64,000 nucleotides of DNA from Blasia pusilla (taxonomy: Eukaryota; Marchantiophyta; Marchantiopsida; Blasiales). The notes beneath the pieces were generated by a model, which was not told where the DNA came from, searched no databases, and saw only the letters and a list, made by a program, of their open reading frames with translations. The DNA lies in NCBI GenBank assembly GCA_050084515.1, contig CM114271.1, positions 42,780,001-42,844,000 on the forward strand, written 5' to 3'. The position numbers were made by a program, and so were the translations under genes. This document shows, in pieces, positions 47,100-55,805 of this stretch. Each line of letters opens with the position of its first letter. Position 1 is the stretch's first letter.

Positions 47100-48620
47100 C
47101 AGGTGAGAGGGGCACGAGGGTCATCACGCAGTCCGTTCGGGACTTTGAGAGGCGAGGTGGTGAACCCGAGAGTAGCTCTAGAGGTTTTACGCGGAGTGGC
47201 GCGAGGTTCCGAGGGTCTCCACGTGAGGGACCACCTCGACCTCCTTCTGTGTCATCGTCAGACGAGGGGGAGGGTGTAGAGGAGTTTGTGAGCACATTGC
47301 CACACTTTGTGAGTGGTCCTACCAGTTGGGCGTACGAGATGGACGACCGGGGTAGAGGACGCGAGGTTTTCAGTGCGATGAGGCACGATTGAGTTGCACG
47401 ATTTTATAGCAGAGTTTAGGAGTTGGTGCAACTCCCAGCGGGCCAGGAACTCTAGAGAGTTCAACCCATTTACAACATGGAACGGTATGTTCCAGCATTT
47501 AGAGGGGGCGCCCGTGGACGATTACCATGAGTTCTCTCAGAGATATGCATGTGAGGTCGAGGCGTGGAGGCTCTACTATGACCCACATTATGTGTCATGG
47601 ACGGAGCCGTTCCCAGATGAAGAGGAGGAGTCGGGAGAGGCTACTTCCTCTTCCACTAGTGACGTTTTAGGAGGGGTCACTCGCACGGGAGCACTTGCAC
47701 CGTCTAGTCGGGTTCGTCCCAGGTTCAACCCTGTGGTTGAGTTCTTTGTTGAGTTGAGGGCGAGCTACCAAGGGGTACGGATGGAGAAGTTGCGGAGCAT
47801 CCACGACTTCCAGAGGCGCCCGGGTGAGAGTTTGCGTGAGGCTTACACTCGCTTGCGCCGGTTGATCAACGTCACTCAGGGGGTGACAGAGACTCAGGCT
47901 ATCCAGTCATGGTACGCGATGCTGGACCAGACCCTACGGACACAGGTGTGGGAGGGGGTGATTCTTATGAACACCTCCCCTACGTTGAGAGATGTTTTTA
48001 GGACCGTTGAGAACATTGAGCGCAACATGGCGGAGGAGATCGTAGCCACCATGGGTTTTGGGCGAGAGCAGTCACGATTGTCTGCACCACCCGTGCAGCA
48101 ACGTGGACTCCGAGATAGGTCGACTGTGGCACCACGAGCTCAGGGAGGATATCGGGAGACCGTGCCACAGAGACCTACGCCTTCATATGCGGCTCAACAG
48201 TAGCTGCCTACTATTACTTGTTGGTCATGTGGTGGAGCCCATCATCAGCGCGATTGCACTCGTTAGGGTCATGGACGTGTGCCTCAGCATGGAGGAGGAG
48301 ATGGTCTTTGCACAGGAGGTTATCAGTGTGACTATAGTCGAGGTATGGTCATACACACGCCAGGTGTTTCAGTTTACATCCTGAGTTACGTCCGGACCGA
48401 GGGCCAGAGAGGGCACCAGAGCGAGTAGCCGGTCCGGGTGCACCTAGAGATCGTGCACCAGGTGGTCCCGTTGGGGGACGAGGAGCTGGAGTTGCCCGAC
48501 AGGGTGGTGGAGCTGCTCATGGAGGAGGTAGAGTACCACCACCTAGACGCGCCGAGGGAGATGCCGGACGTGAGGCTGGGATGGTCGCTCGAAAGACCTC
48601 TGAGGAGCGATTGCCGCTAT
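47100..48620 (+). pseudogene. DNMT-gypsy gag with zinc knuckle
   Basis: An Arg/Ser-rich N-terminal part (about 47110-47390, including EEFVSTLPHFVSGPTSWAYE) is followed after a frameshift by the main frame 47394-48203. That frame carries the retrotransposon gag core (FQRRPGESLREAYTRLRRLI, IQSWYAMLDQTLRTQVWEG). A TAG at 48201 interrupts it. The knuckle CWSCGGAHHQRDC (48219-48257) is one residue shorter than the canonical CX2CX4HX4C. A Gly/Ala/Arg-rich tail follows in another frame up to about 48620. Confidence 0.82.
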
Positions 48621-49089
48621 GGCATTGAGGTTACCCGATGCCGGATCCGTGGCATCGACATCATATGGAGCATCCAGAGATCTCGAGGATCTTGGATGGA
48701 TGTGTGGGGTTGCCCAGATGGAGGCCACCGCAGTTGTGACGCGTGGAGCAGCCGCAGAGTTGGATCCACAACGAGGGGAAGCCAGAAGACAGACTAGGCT
48801 TCCTCAGTCTTTCATGTTGTCCGAAGCGAAGAGGATCCCATCGCTGGGTCCTCATCAAAGTTCCTCGAGAGTTGGTGATGTTATTGGTGTGCAGGCACGA
48901 AGGGCAATGGGAGAAGCGAGTGCAACGACTCCTATTGTTGATGCTCAGGAGGGGCATGTGTCGAGCACGTTGTTGGGGGCGGCCACCGTTGTGTACCGCA
49001 CTCCTTTATTTTCTGCTTCGATGTTATGACGTTGGGGGGTACGCCCGCCAAGGCTTGGCTGGCTGGCCGCTTCACTATGTGAGCGCGAG

Positions 49090-49904
49090 TTGGAGTTCTG
49101 CATCACGTTCAGAGGTGATTGCAGAGGAGGTGATGGACCTGCCCTTGAGCGGATGCTCGGGCCGCCCACGTCGATTCATGGTAGGTCGGTCGCTAGGATG
49201 GCGGAGATGCCCGCTAGACCCGCGATAGAGCGTGCCATGGCTTCTCCTGGTGTTGTGTTGCTGGATAACCGAGGAGAGGTCTTCCAATTGGTGAGTCCTG
49301 GAGGTAGAGCTTTTAGTCCGCAGCGTGTCTTGTTGGATTCAGGAGCGCAACCCTTGATGTTGGGGAAAGTGTCATTCAGAGGATTGGGCTTGACGAGAGC
49401 CGATGTGGAGCGTTGTCCATTTCGGATATAGACATCCTTGGGTGGAGCGAGTACCACACAGTATATCACCCGACAGGAGGTCGTGGTGAGGATTCGCCCG
49501 GGACATCCTACAGATGAGTCCGTGGTGCGCGCCAAGGTGATAGTGACTGATGCAGAGTCCTACGACGTCTTGGTTGGTAGAGCAGTGTGTACCCGATGGG
49601 GTTTTCCCTGGATTATTGGGAGGAGTCAGCGTCCTACAGACCAGGATGGCAGTTAGGTGATGGGCGCCTTAGCTCATTACCCGTTCGATTCACAGGTGCA
49701 GTGATCGAGCAACGGCCAGGAGAGATGGCGACCTTAGCAGCATTTAGCAGTGCCATCACTTGGCCTAGTGATTTGATTGAGGGACATGTCCATGCAGAGG
49801 ATACTCCCGTTCCTGACATTTCTATGGAGAGGAGTGTTATGGTAGCTGCATCATTCCGTGGAGGAGAGGTGCCGCTGTGGGGCTCGACTGAGGAGCTTCA
49901 ATGA
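49090..49904 (+). pseudogene. DNMT-gypsy aspartic protease
   Basis: The active-site motif VLLDSGAQPLMLGK lies near 49325-49370. After a stop comes the flap and C-terminal part (TQYITRQEVVVRIRPGHP, AESYDVLVGRAV). A shift near 49585 moves into the frame reading YPMGFSLDYWEESASYRPGW, which is continuous with the methyltransferase frame apart from TGA codons. The preceding frame (48619-49029) is a gag-protease linker. Confidence 0.8.
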
Positions 49905-50039
49905 TTGGCAGATGAGCACGTGCAGACCGCGTGGAGCGAGGCGTTTGCACCAGAGCGTGACGGGTCTGAGGAACCCGAGGTAGCAGGGAGTGCTACGATG
50001 ACACCCTTGGATACCACAACCATTGTGTGGTGTACCCCG

Positions 50040-50995
50040 GAGGAGGGTATTTGAGTGTTAGATCTCTTTGGAGGGATTAGCACCGGGTTAGCTGCTGTTT
50101 TGCAGGCAGGAGTGCGAGTACAGCAGTACCTGTCTGTGGAGAGTGATGATGTTGCACGACGCGTCTCACTATGACATGTGTCGCAATTACGCCTACGTTT
50201 TCCCGACTTATTGTCTGCGTCCGCAGTACAGGGGTACCAGAGTTCCCTACCGAGGGATATTTTGTTGTTGGGGGCGCAGGACTTAGAGCGGGTAGTGACC
50301 ATTGATTTGGTCATTTCCGGTTGGCCATGTCAGGGCCAATCAAGTGCTGGACGAGGCAGCGGGTTGGCTGACACTCGGTCCAGGTTGTTTTGGGAGATGT
50401 TGAGGGTCTTACGGCAGTTGCAGGAGCACCAGTCTCGTTCTCCAGCCTACATTCTGGAGAATGTGCCGATCTTAGGAGACTCCAGGTCACGGATCATGAC
50501 GAGTGCTCATCAGGTGCGTGCCTGGATCGGCCTAGCAGTGTTCTTGGATGCGGCGAGTGTAGGTTCTAGAGCCCATCGCCCGCGTCTATGGTGGGCCACT
50601 TGGTGCCCCATGCGGTGTTATGGAGGGCGTATGCGAGAGTGGAGCGCCCCTCCCCTTTGTTAGTGGATTCCATTTCGATCCGGTCGCCGATCACAGCAAG
50701 CGGTGAGGCACGATGATCGACCACCGCCGTTGGTCAACAGTAGTCAGGGTAGGCAGCGCCGTGGCGCGCCTTGCCCACGTTTGTGAGTTTTCCCGCTTCC
50801 TATGCATACAAGGAGGCCGGTCCTGGCTTGGTTTGGGATGACCAAGTTCAGCGGTTGGTGGAGCCCAACGCCGACGAGAGAGAGTGAGCGATGGGATTTC
50901 CCATAGGAGTGACGGCAGTACCATCATCATCGGAGAGGCATCACGACGCCATGTCTTGGGTCAGCGATGGACTGAATCGCTTGACATGGATCCTC
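50040..50995 (+). pseudogene. C5-cytosine DNA methyltransferase domain within pol (DNMT3-like)
   Basis: Motifs occur in the conventional order. Motif I (S-adenosylmethionine binding) is VLDLFGGISTGLAAVLQAG at 50055-50111. Motif IV has the catalytic Cys (codon 50328-50330) in DLVISGWPCQGQSSAG. Motif VI is the ENV triad in YILENVPILGD (about 50448-50480). Motif VIII is GSRAHRPRLWW (about 50565-50600). A C-terminal part (LPTFVSFPASY, DERE-AMGFPIGVTAV, and RRHVLGQ in a shifted frame, about 50780-50970) matches motifs IX-X. The domain is in one frame with the protease tail, broken by TGA at 49902, 50052 and 50172, then by a stop at 50661 and later shifts. Closest resemblance by eye is to DNMT3 and DRM catalytic domains, but the motif order excludes the rearranged DRM type. 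It precedes RT, so it would be made as part of the polyprotein. The expected reaction is transfer of methyl from SAM to cytosine C5. Confidence 0.93.
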
Positions 50996-51339
50996 GGCCT
51001 TGGGAGTGGGCGAGGCGTCGTATGAGATCGCGACAGATCAGCCGGTTGTGTTGGTGAGCCCCATGCCTACCGAGACGGTGGAGGCAGTGGCTGGGGGCGA
51101 GACCCGAGGAGATATACGCACCAGGGGAGATCGGGAGAGACAATCTTGGACTTCTTGGGATGTTTTGCAGGTACGCAAGGAGATGATAGCCACAACATTG
51201 AGCATGGTTTCGGGCACTGCACGTGGAGGAGATTAGAGTTTGCAGTTGGCTGCAGGAGAGCGGCCGAGTGTTGTTGTTCGAGACGGGGTTGCACCATAGC
51301 AACCACCGATACCCGCGCCGGAGAGTCCTATCGTAGTCA

Positions 51340-52326
51340 CGATGGAGACTTGGGAGCCAGATATGGGCCCTAAGTTGACAGGAGGAGAGCGGCGCCGAAT
51401 ACATCAGTTCCTCAGGAGTTATAGGAGCTGCTTTCCGTTTAGCATGGAGGATTTGGGTACGTTGAAGGGAGCGAGGATCCGCATTGATTTGTCGAGTGAT
51501 ATGCCGATCTTCCGACGACCCTACAAGTACAGTGATATGGAGAGGGCTCTGATTCAGAGTAGGAGCCAGGACTTGGTTGGAGCAGGACTAGTGGAGATGT
51601 CGCATGGGGAGTATGCATCTGCCACTCTCATGCCCGCCAAGAAGGATGTGCATGGCAACTGGACGGATAGGCGGATGTGTGGGGATTACCGACCTATGAA
51701 TCGGCAGACGAAGTCCGATAGGTATGCCATGCCCACCCCTGAGGAGATCTTTGATGCGATTGGTCACGCAAAGGTCTTGATTCATTGATTTATGAGCCGG
51801 ATACCATCACCCCGATCAGATTGGAGGACAAAGTAAGACGGCATTTTGGGGCATCGATCCTCACGGGAAGGATTGTTTGTACCAGTGGCGGTTCTTACCA
51901 TTTGGGTTAAAGAACGCCCCGGCTGAGTTTCAGAGGGTCATGGATAGGATCTTGGCTGGTCTGGATTTTGCTAGGTGTTATATTTATGACATCGTAGTCT
52001 TTAGCGCCACGGTTGAAGAGCATGAGCAACATCTAGAGGAGGTGTTTCGACGATTGCAATTACATGGGCTGAAGCTACATCCGGGCAAGTGCAAGTTCTT
52101 CTACAACCAGATTGAGTACTTGGGTCATACAATATACCCAGGGGACCTTGGTGTTCAGCAGACGAAGGTAGAGGCTATCTCACGCATTCCACGCCCTACA
52201 GATGTGAGCCGTGTTCGCACATTCATGGGATTGGCGAACTTCTATTGGCGATATGTCAAGGGATTGATTCGATTATGGTCACTGACCTTGCTGACCAAGG
52301 TGGATCACGAGTGGCACCGGGGATGA
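51340..52326 (+). pseudogene. DNMT-gypsy reverse transcriptase
   Basis: The first frame (51342-51788) has FRRPYKYSDMERALIQ, SATLMPAKKD and RRMCGDYRPMNRQTKSDRY. A frameshift near 51785 follows. The second frame (51877-52326) has FLPFGLKNAPAEFQRVMDRIL, then CYIYDIVVFS where the catalytic loop should read YIDD. The first of the paired Asp codons is TAT (51985-51987), so the enzyme would be dead even if in frame. KLHPGKCKFF and GHTIYPGDLGVQQTK end the domain. Confidence 0.92.
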
Positions 52327-52780
52327 GCAGGAGCGAGCATTTCAATTGCTCAGGACAAAGTTGGCGTCCGCACCCATCTTGAGGAGACCGATCGGGCGTC
52401 CTTTCGATTTGCACGCATTGGAGCATGTTGGGGCTTGGAGCGGTGCTCACCCAAAGCATGATGATGAGGGTAGAGAGTTCGTGGTGGCTTACGCTAGCCG
52501 CTCGAACAACGTTGCAGGCAAAGTATAGCTCGTATGAGGGTGAGTGCTTGGTGCGGTGTGGGCATCGCGCATTTCAGGTGTTACTTATTCGGCAACCCTT
52601 TACCATCATCATCGATCATCAACCACTGAAGTGGTTGATGGAGTCCGACAAGCTTGGGGAAGCTTGCCGGATGGGCTCTGTTGTTGCAGGAGTATGATTT
52701 TCAGGTGGTACATAGACTGGGGACGCTCAACCAGGATGAGATGGGTTGAGTCGTAACCCATGCCCGAGTCAACGAGATGC
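52322..52780 (+). pseudogene. DNMT-gypsy RNase H
   Basis: Broken frames read ERAFQLLRTKLASAPIL, LGLGAVLTQ, GREFVVAYASRSNNV, AKYSSYEGECL and DHQPLKWLMESDKL, with a closing GTLNQD-like stretch near 52725. This is the standard Ty3/gypsy RNase H sequence following RT. At least three single-base shifts interrupt it. Confidence 0.88.
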
Positions 52781-52989
52781 GGATCGGAGCTCGATGGCAT
52801 GGAGAGAGTGATGAGGAGTCGGTGCCAGGATGGCACGCGTCAGCCTATTTAGGCATGTTGGCTATGGAGAGCCAGAGTGTGGAGACTTCGATGGCGAGGT
52901 CTAGTGGAGAGTCCTTGGATCCTGAAACCAGTGAGGACACGACAAGTGGCCGAGATATTCATGATGATGGAGTAGTCTTAGAGTACCTT

Positions 52990-54235
52990 CAGATCTTGGC
53001 GACCTTGCAAGCACCATGGATGCTAGAGAGCGGGATCGGATCCTACAACGGGCCAGACGGTTTCGTTGGGAGGGGACACATGTTTTGAGGGTTTGGGAGG
53101 ATGGCAGAGTACGCGTAGCGCCGCATCCTTCGCAGAGAGCACGACTAGTGCAGCATGCCCATGAGGAGTTGGGTCACTTTGGGGTGAAGCGGACGATGCG
53201 GCTTGCTCCATTCAGTATTGGTGGCGAGGCATGCAGATTGGCGTTGAGTTTGTTTCAGGTGCATGGTGTGTGATCGGGTCCGAGCATCGTTCAATGCTCC
53301 GACTCCTCCGATTGCATCCATTACCGATCATGGGCTTAGGGTATAGATGGAGTTTGGATTTTGCGGGACCTTTGCCCTTGACGGAGCATCACAATCGTTA
53401 TGTGTTGGTGATGGTCGAGCACTTCTCAAAGTGGATCGAGTTGGTTGCATTGCCTGACAAAGCGAGTGAGGGAGTAGCTTATGCCTTCCTTGACAGAGTT
53501 TGAGTCATTATGGTGCACCGGTGAGGTGTTGATGAGACAGTGGTACCGAGTTTAGCGGTGAGTTCAGGCCTTGTGTGATCGGCGATCGACCACCGCCGCG
53601 ACCGCAGCGAGATCATCCCGAGGCGGATGGATTAGCGGAGAGAGTTGTCAGACGGTGAAGAGGGGTTTACGCAAGTATGGCTTGCAGAGAGGTCACCTAG
53701 GAGATTGGGACCTCGATTGCCATGGTTGGCGATGGGATACAAATTCAGCAGCGAGGCATCCTTAGCGTCTTTTTCACCGTACTTGCTACTTTATGGCGAG
53801 AGCCGATTTACCTCTGACCATTCGTCGAGATCTTTGGTGAGGTTTGGACCTTGATGACCCAGATGTATGGGTGCGAGCATGTTCTCAAAGGGCTGAGTTA
53901 TTTCGGAGAGTGATGCCCATGGCGTTCGAGAACTTGGCGATTGCACAACATCGGGATACATTGAGGTATGCGACTATTCGGGGTGGTGGTTATCGACCAA
54001 CTATCCGGAGGTTTCATCGGGAGATTATGTCTACTTGCGCAGACGGCACCGACGGCGTTGGATGTGATCAGAGGGCGCACTATCCGAGAGTGCGTGACAT
54101 TTTGCCATCGGGTGTTCTCTTGCTGGAGGGACGCGATGGTATGGTATGGAAGGATCATGTGCGTAATTGTGCGCCATGTCACCTTCCTAACATTGATGGT
54201 ACAGTAGATCCGAGCTTAGCAAGAGTTCCGCATGC
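52990..54235 (+). pseudogene. DNMT-gypsy integrase
   Basis: Zinc-binding part: LVQHAHEELGHFGVKRT (about 53140-53190), with the Cys pair in CMVCDRV in another frame near 53262. The first catalytic Asp is in YRWSLDFAGPL (about 53350). The second is in a damaged stretch near 53540. The Glu is in HPEADGLAERVV (about 53610). The C-terminal part (FENLAIAQHRDTLRYATI, PRVRDILPSGVLLLEGRDG, HVRNCAPCHLPNIDG) matches copy 1 at 5380-5700. Many single-base indels separate the two copies, each broken at different places. Confidence 0.9.
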
Positions 54236-54381
54236 TTGCGTTGTATGTTGTGTGGTTACGCCGGTAGTGCGCCACGATGCTAGTCTGTGATGGGTGTTCG
54301 AGAGGATGACATATGGCATGTTTGGCGCCACCTCTCACTAGGGTTCCTCGGGGGCGATGGATGTGTCCCGGATGTACCTGA
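54236..54381 (+). pseudogene. PHD finger at integrase C-terminus (copy 2)
   Basis: Cys and His ligands align with the intact copy at 5717-5851: LVCDGCSRG, then HMAC, then RGRWMCPGC. The Trp codon before the His (TGG at 5783 in copy 1) is TGA here (54307-54309), and a shift lies near 54265. PHD fingers typically read histone H3 tails, so in an integrase the module could direct insertion to marked chromatin, in the role that chromodomains play in chromoviruses. Confidence 0.88.
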
Positions 54382-54558
54382 GTAGGTAGTTCTACATTCC
54401 GACTTGTGTATGTGACATGGATGACAAGGAGGCGACTAACGATGGGGCCACATGAGCACCCGGCCTTCTTGCTCTTAGCGTCTGAGAGATGTATGTCATG
54501 GTAGGTAGGGATAGATGGCTATATGGAGTTAGAGGGACCTAACCACCAGTTAGGGGGG

Positions 54559-54688
54559 CGATTGGAGATATTTTGGTACTTCTTGTCTCGTTATTTGGAT
54601 GCCATGAGTTAGCATGGGATCATGCGTGTTTGTGTTTGTGTTCGGTGACAGCGATGTATGTTGTGTAGCGATGTGTATGGGCACGACA
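54559..54688 (+). repeat. LTR 3'-end module A directly inside the 3' LTR
   Basis: A 130-bp copy of the last part of the LTR follows the polypurine run (TTAGGGGGG) and ends GCACGACA. Two bases (GC) separate it from the TGTC start of the full 3' LTR. The same polypurine-module A join exists in copy 1 at 6027-6040, so the arrangement is inherited, not a one-off. Confidence 0.75.
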
Positions 54689-54690
54689 GC

Positions 54691-55333
54691 TGTCACGTCT
54701 TTTAGGATAGATCGGTGAGATCTAATAGAGCGCCTTCGTGAGTAGTGGAGGACACGCCCAATAGGTCGAGGGTGACCTACTGAGGCCCTTGGAAACGTGA
54801 GATAGCAGGTTTCCCCTTCGTTTCGGCTCATTTGGAGCCATATTGAGGAACTTACTATTTTAGGTAAGTACCATTTTGAGTATATGATCAACTTACTATT
54901 TTTGGTAAGTGGCCCTTGATCTCCTACATCAGGTCAAGAGCCAAGGAGGTGACTTGGGAGAATAGGTTACCATGGAGAGAGCTTGGGAGAGGGGAGGGGT
55001 ATACCTCAAGGAGAGAGAGCTTGAGAGCTCATTCTCTCTTTGTTGAACCTCTTGGCATGAGGCGGAGGAGCTATGGTACCTTGCCTTGTGAGTGTAACCC
55101 AAGCCTCTCATTAGGAGAGTGGGTTTGGTTTGACATGAGAGAGAGTGCACACCTTTGAGAGCTATGGTGTGAGATGGTGGAGAGAGAGATTGGATCTTAC
55201 TTTAATTGAAGATATTTTGGTACTTCTTGTCTCGTTATTTGGATGCCATGAGTTAACATTGGGTTCATGCGTGTTTGTGTGTGTATTCGGTGACAGCGAT
55301 GTATGTTGTGTAGCGATGTGTATGCGCACGACA
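54691..55333 (+). repeat. DNMT-gypsy 3' LTR (643 bp)
   Basis: TGTCACGTCTTTTAGG to GTGTATGCGCACGACA. Matches the solo LTR (41633-42265) throughout and the truncated 5' LTR over its first 500 bases. Followed by the CTGC target duplication. Confidence 0.9.
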
Positions 55334-55337
55334 CTGC

Positions 55338-55805
55338 CGCTCACAATTAGGTAAGCTTTCTTAGCTTTCGCTTATGTTCTTATTATCTTTACTCGTTGCT
55401 TGTGTATTTTTACCTTACTGATTACTAGATTACCGAAACCGGACGATTCCGAGAACTTCTACCTCGCCCAACTCTCTTCTTCTTGTCGCGTAGAAATTCC
55501 CAACCCCGAGGAGATGTTAACGTGAGAGCCTCACCGTTACATCATCCGCCGGATGCTCAGTCGTGCCTTTGGTTGGGGAAACAAATTCTTCATGTGCCCT
55601 TCGTCAAGTGGATTTCTCTGCCTACTCCAGTCTCCAATCTCTACCATGTCTTTCTCATCTCAATTTTTCCGACCGCAATAAATTCCTCAACATGTCACCT
55701 GCATCCCTGAAATCTTCAGACATTTTTCGCAGCCTTATCTTTCCACCACCTTCTTGTTGTCCCTGAAATCCACCTCGTACTGTACGATCTCCGTGAACAC
55801 GGTGT
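55338..55805. other. Helitron leader or flank
   Basis: No protein recognised. GTAAGCTTTC at 55351 could be a splice donor. It adjoins the Rep frame and continues the sequence interrupted at 45014. Confidence 0.35.

Larger units (their letters stand above)
45015..55337 (+). mobile_element. Ty3/gypsy-type retrotransposon encoding a cytosine DNA methyltransferase and a PHD finger
   Basis: The element body is 45019-55333, bounded by TGTC...GACA LTR ends and the 4-bp duplication CTGC (45015-45018 and 55334-55337). Coding order is gag, zinc knuckle, protease, C5-DNA methyltransferase, RT, RNase H, integrase, PHD finger. This is the gypsy order with two extra modules. The 5' LTR lacks its last 120-130 bases. 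A polypurine run (TTAGGGGGG) lies at 54551-54558. Multiple stops and frameshifts make this copy inactive. Related pieces in the window: the solo LTR at 41633 and the integrase-PHD fragment at 4936. Confidence 0.88.

Noticed and set aside
50178-50663. Free-standing host or bacterial methyltransferase gene (contamination)
   Set aside because: It is in the same frame as the upstream protease tail and flanked by RT of the same element, so it belongs to the retrotransposon.
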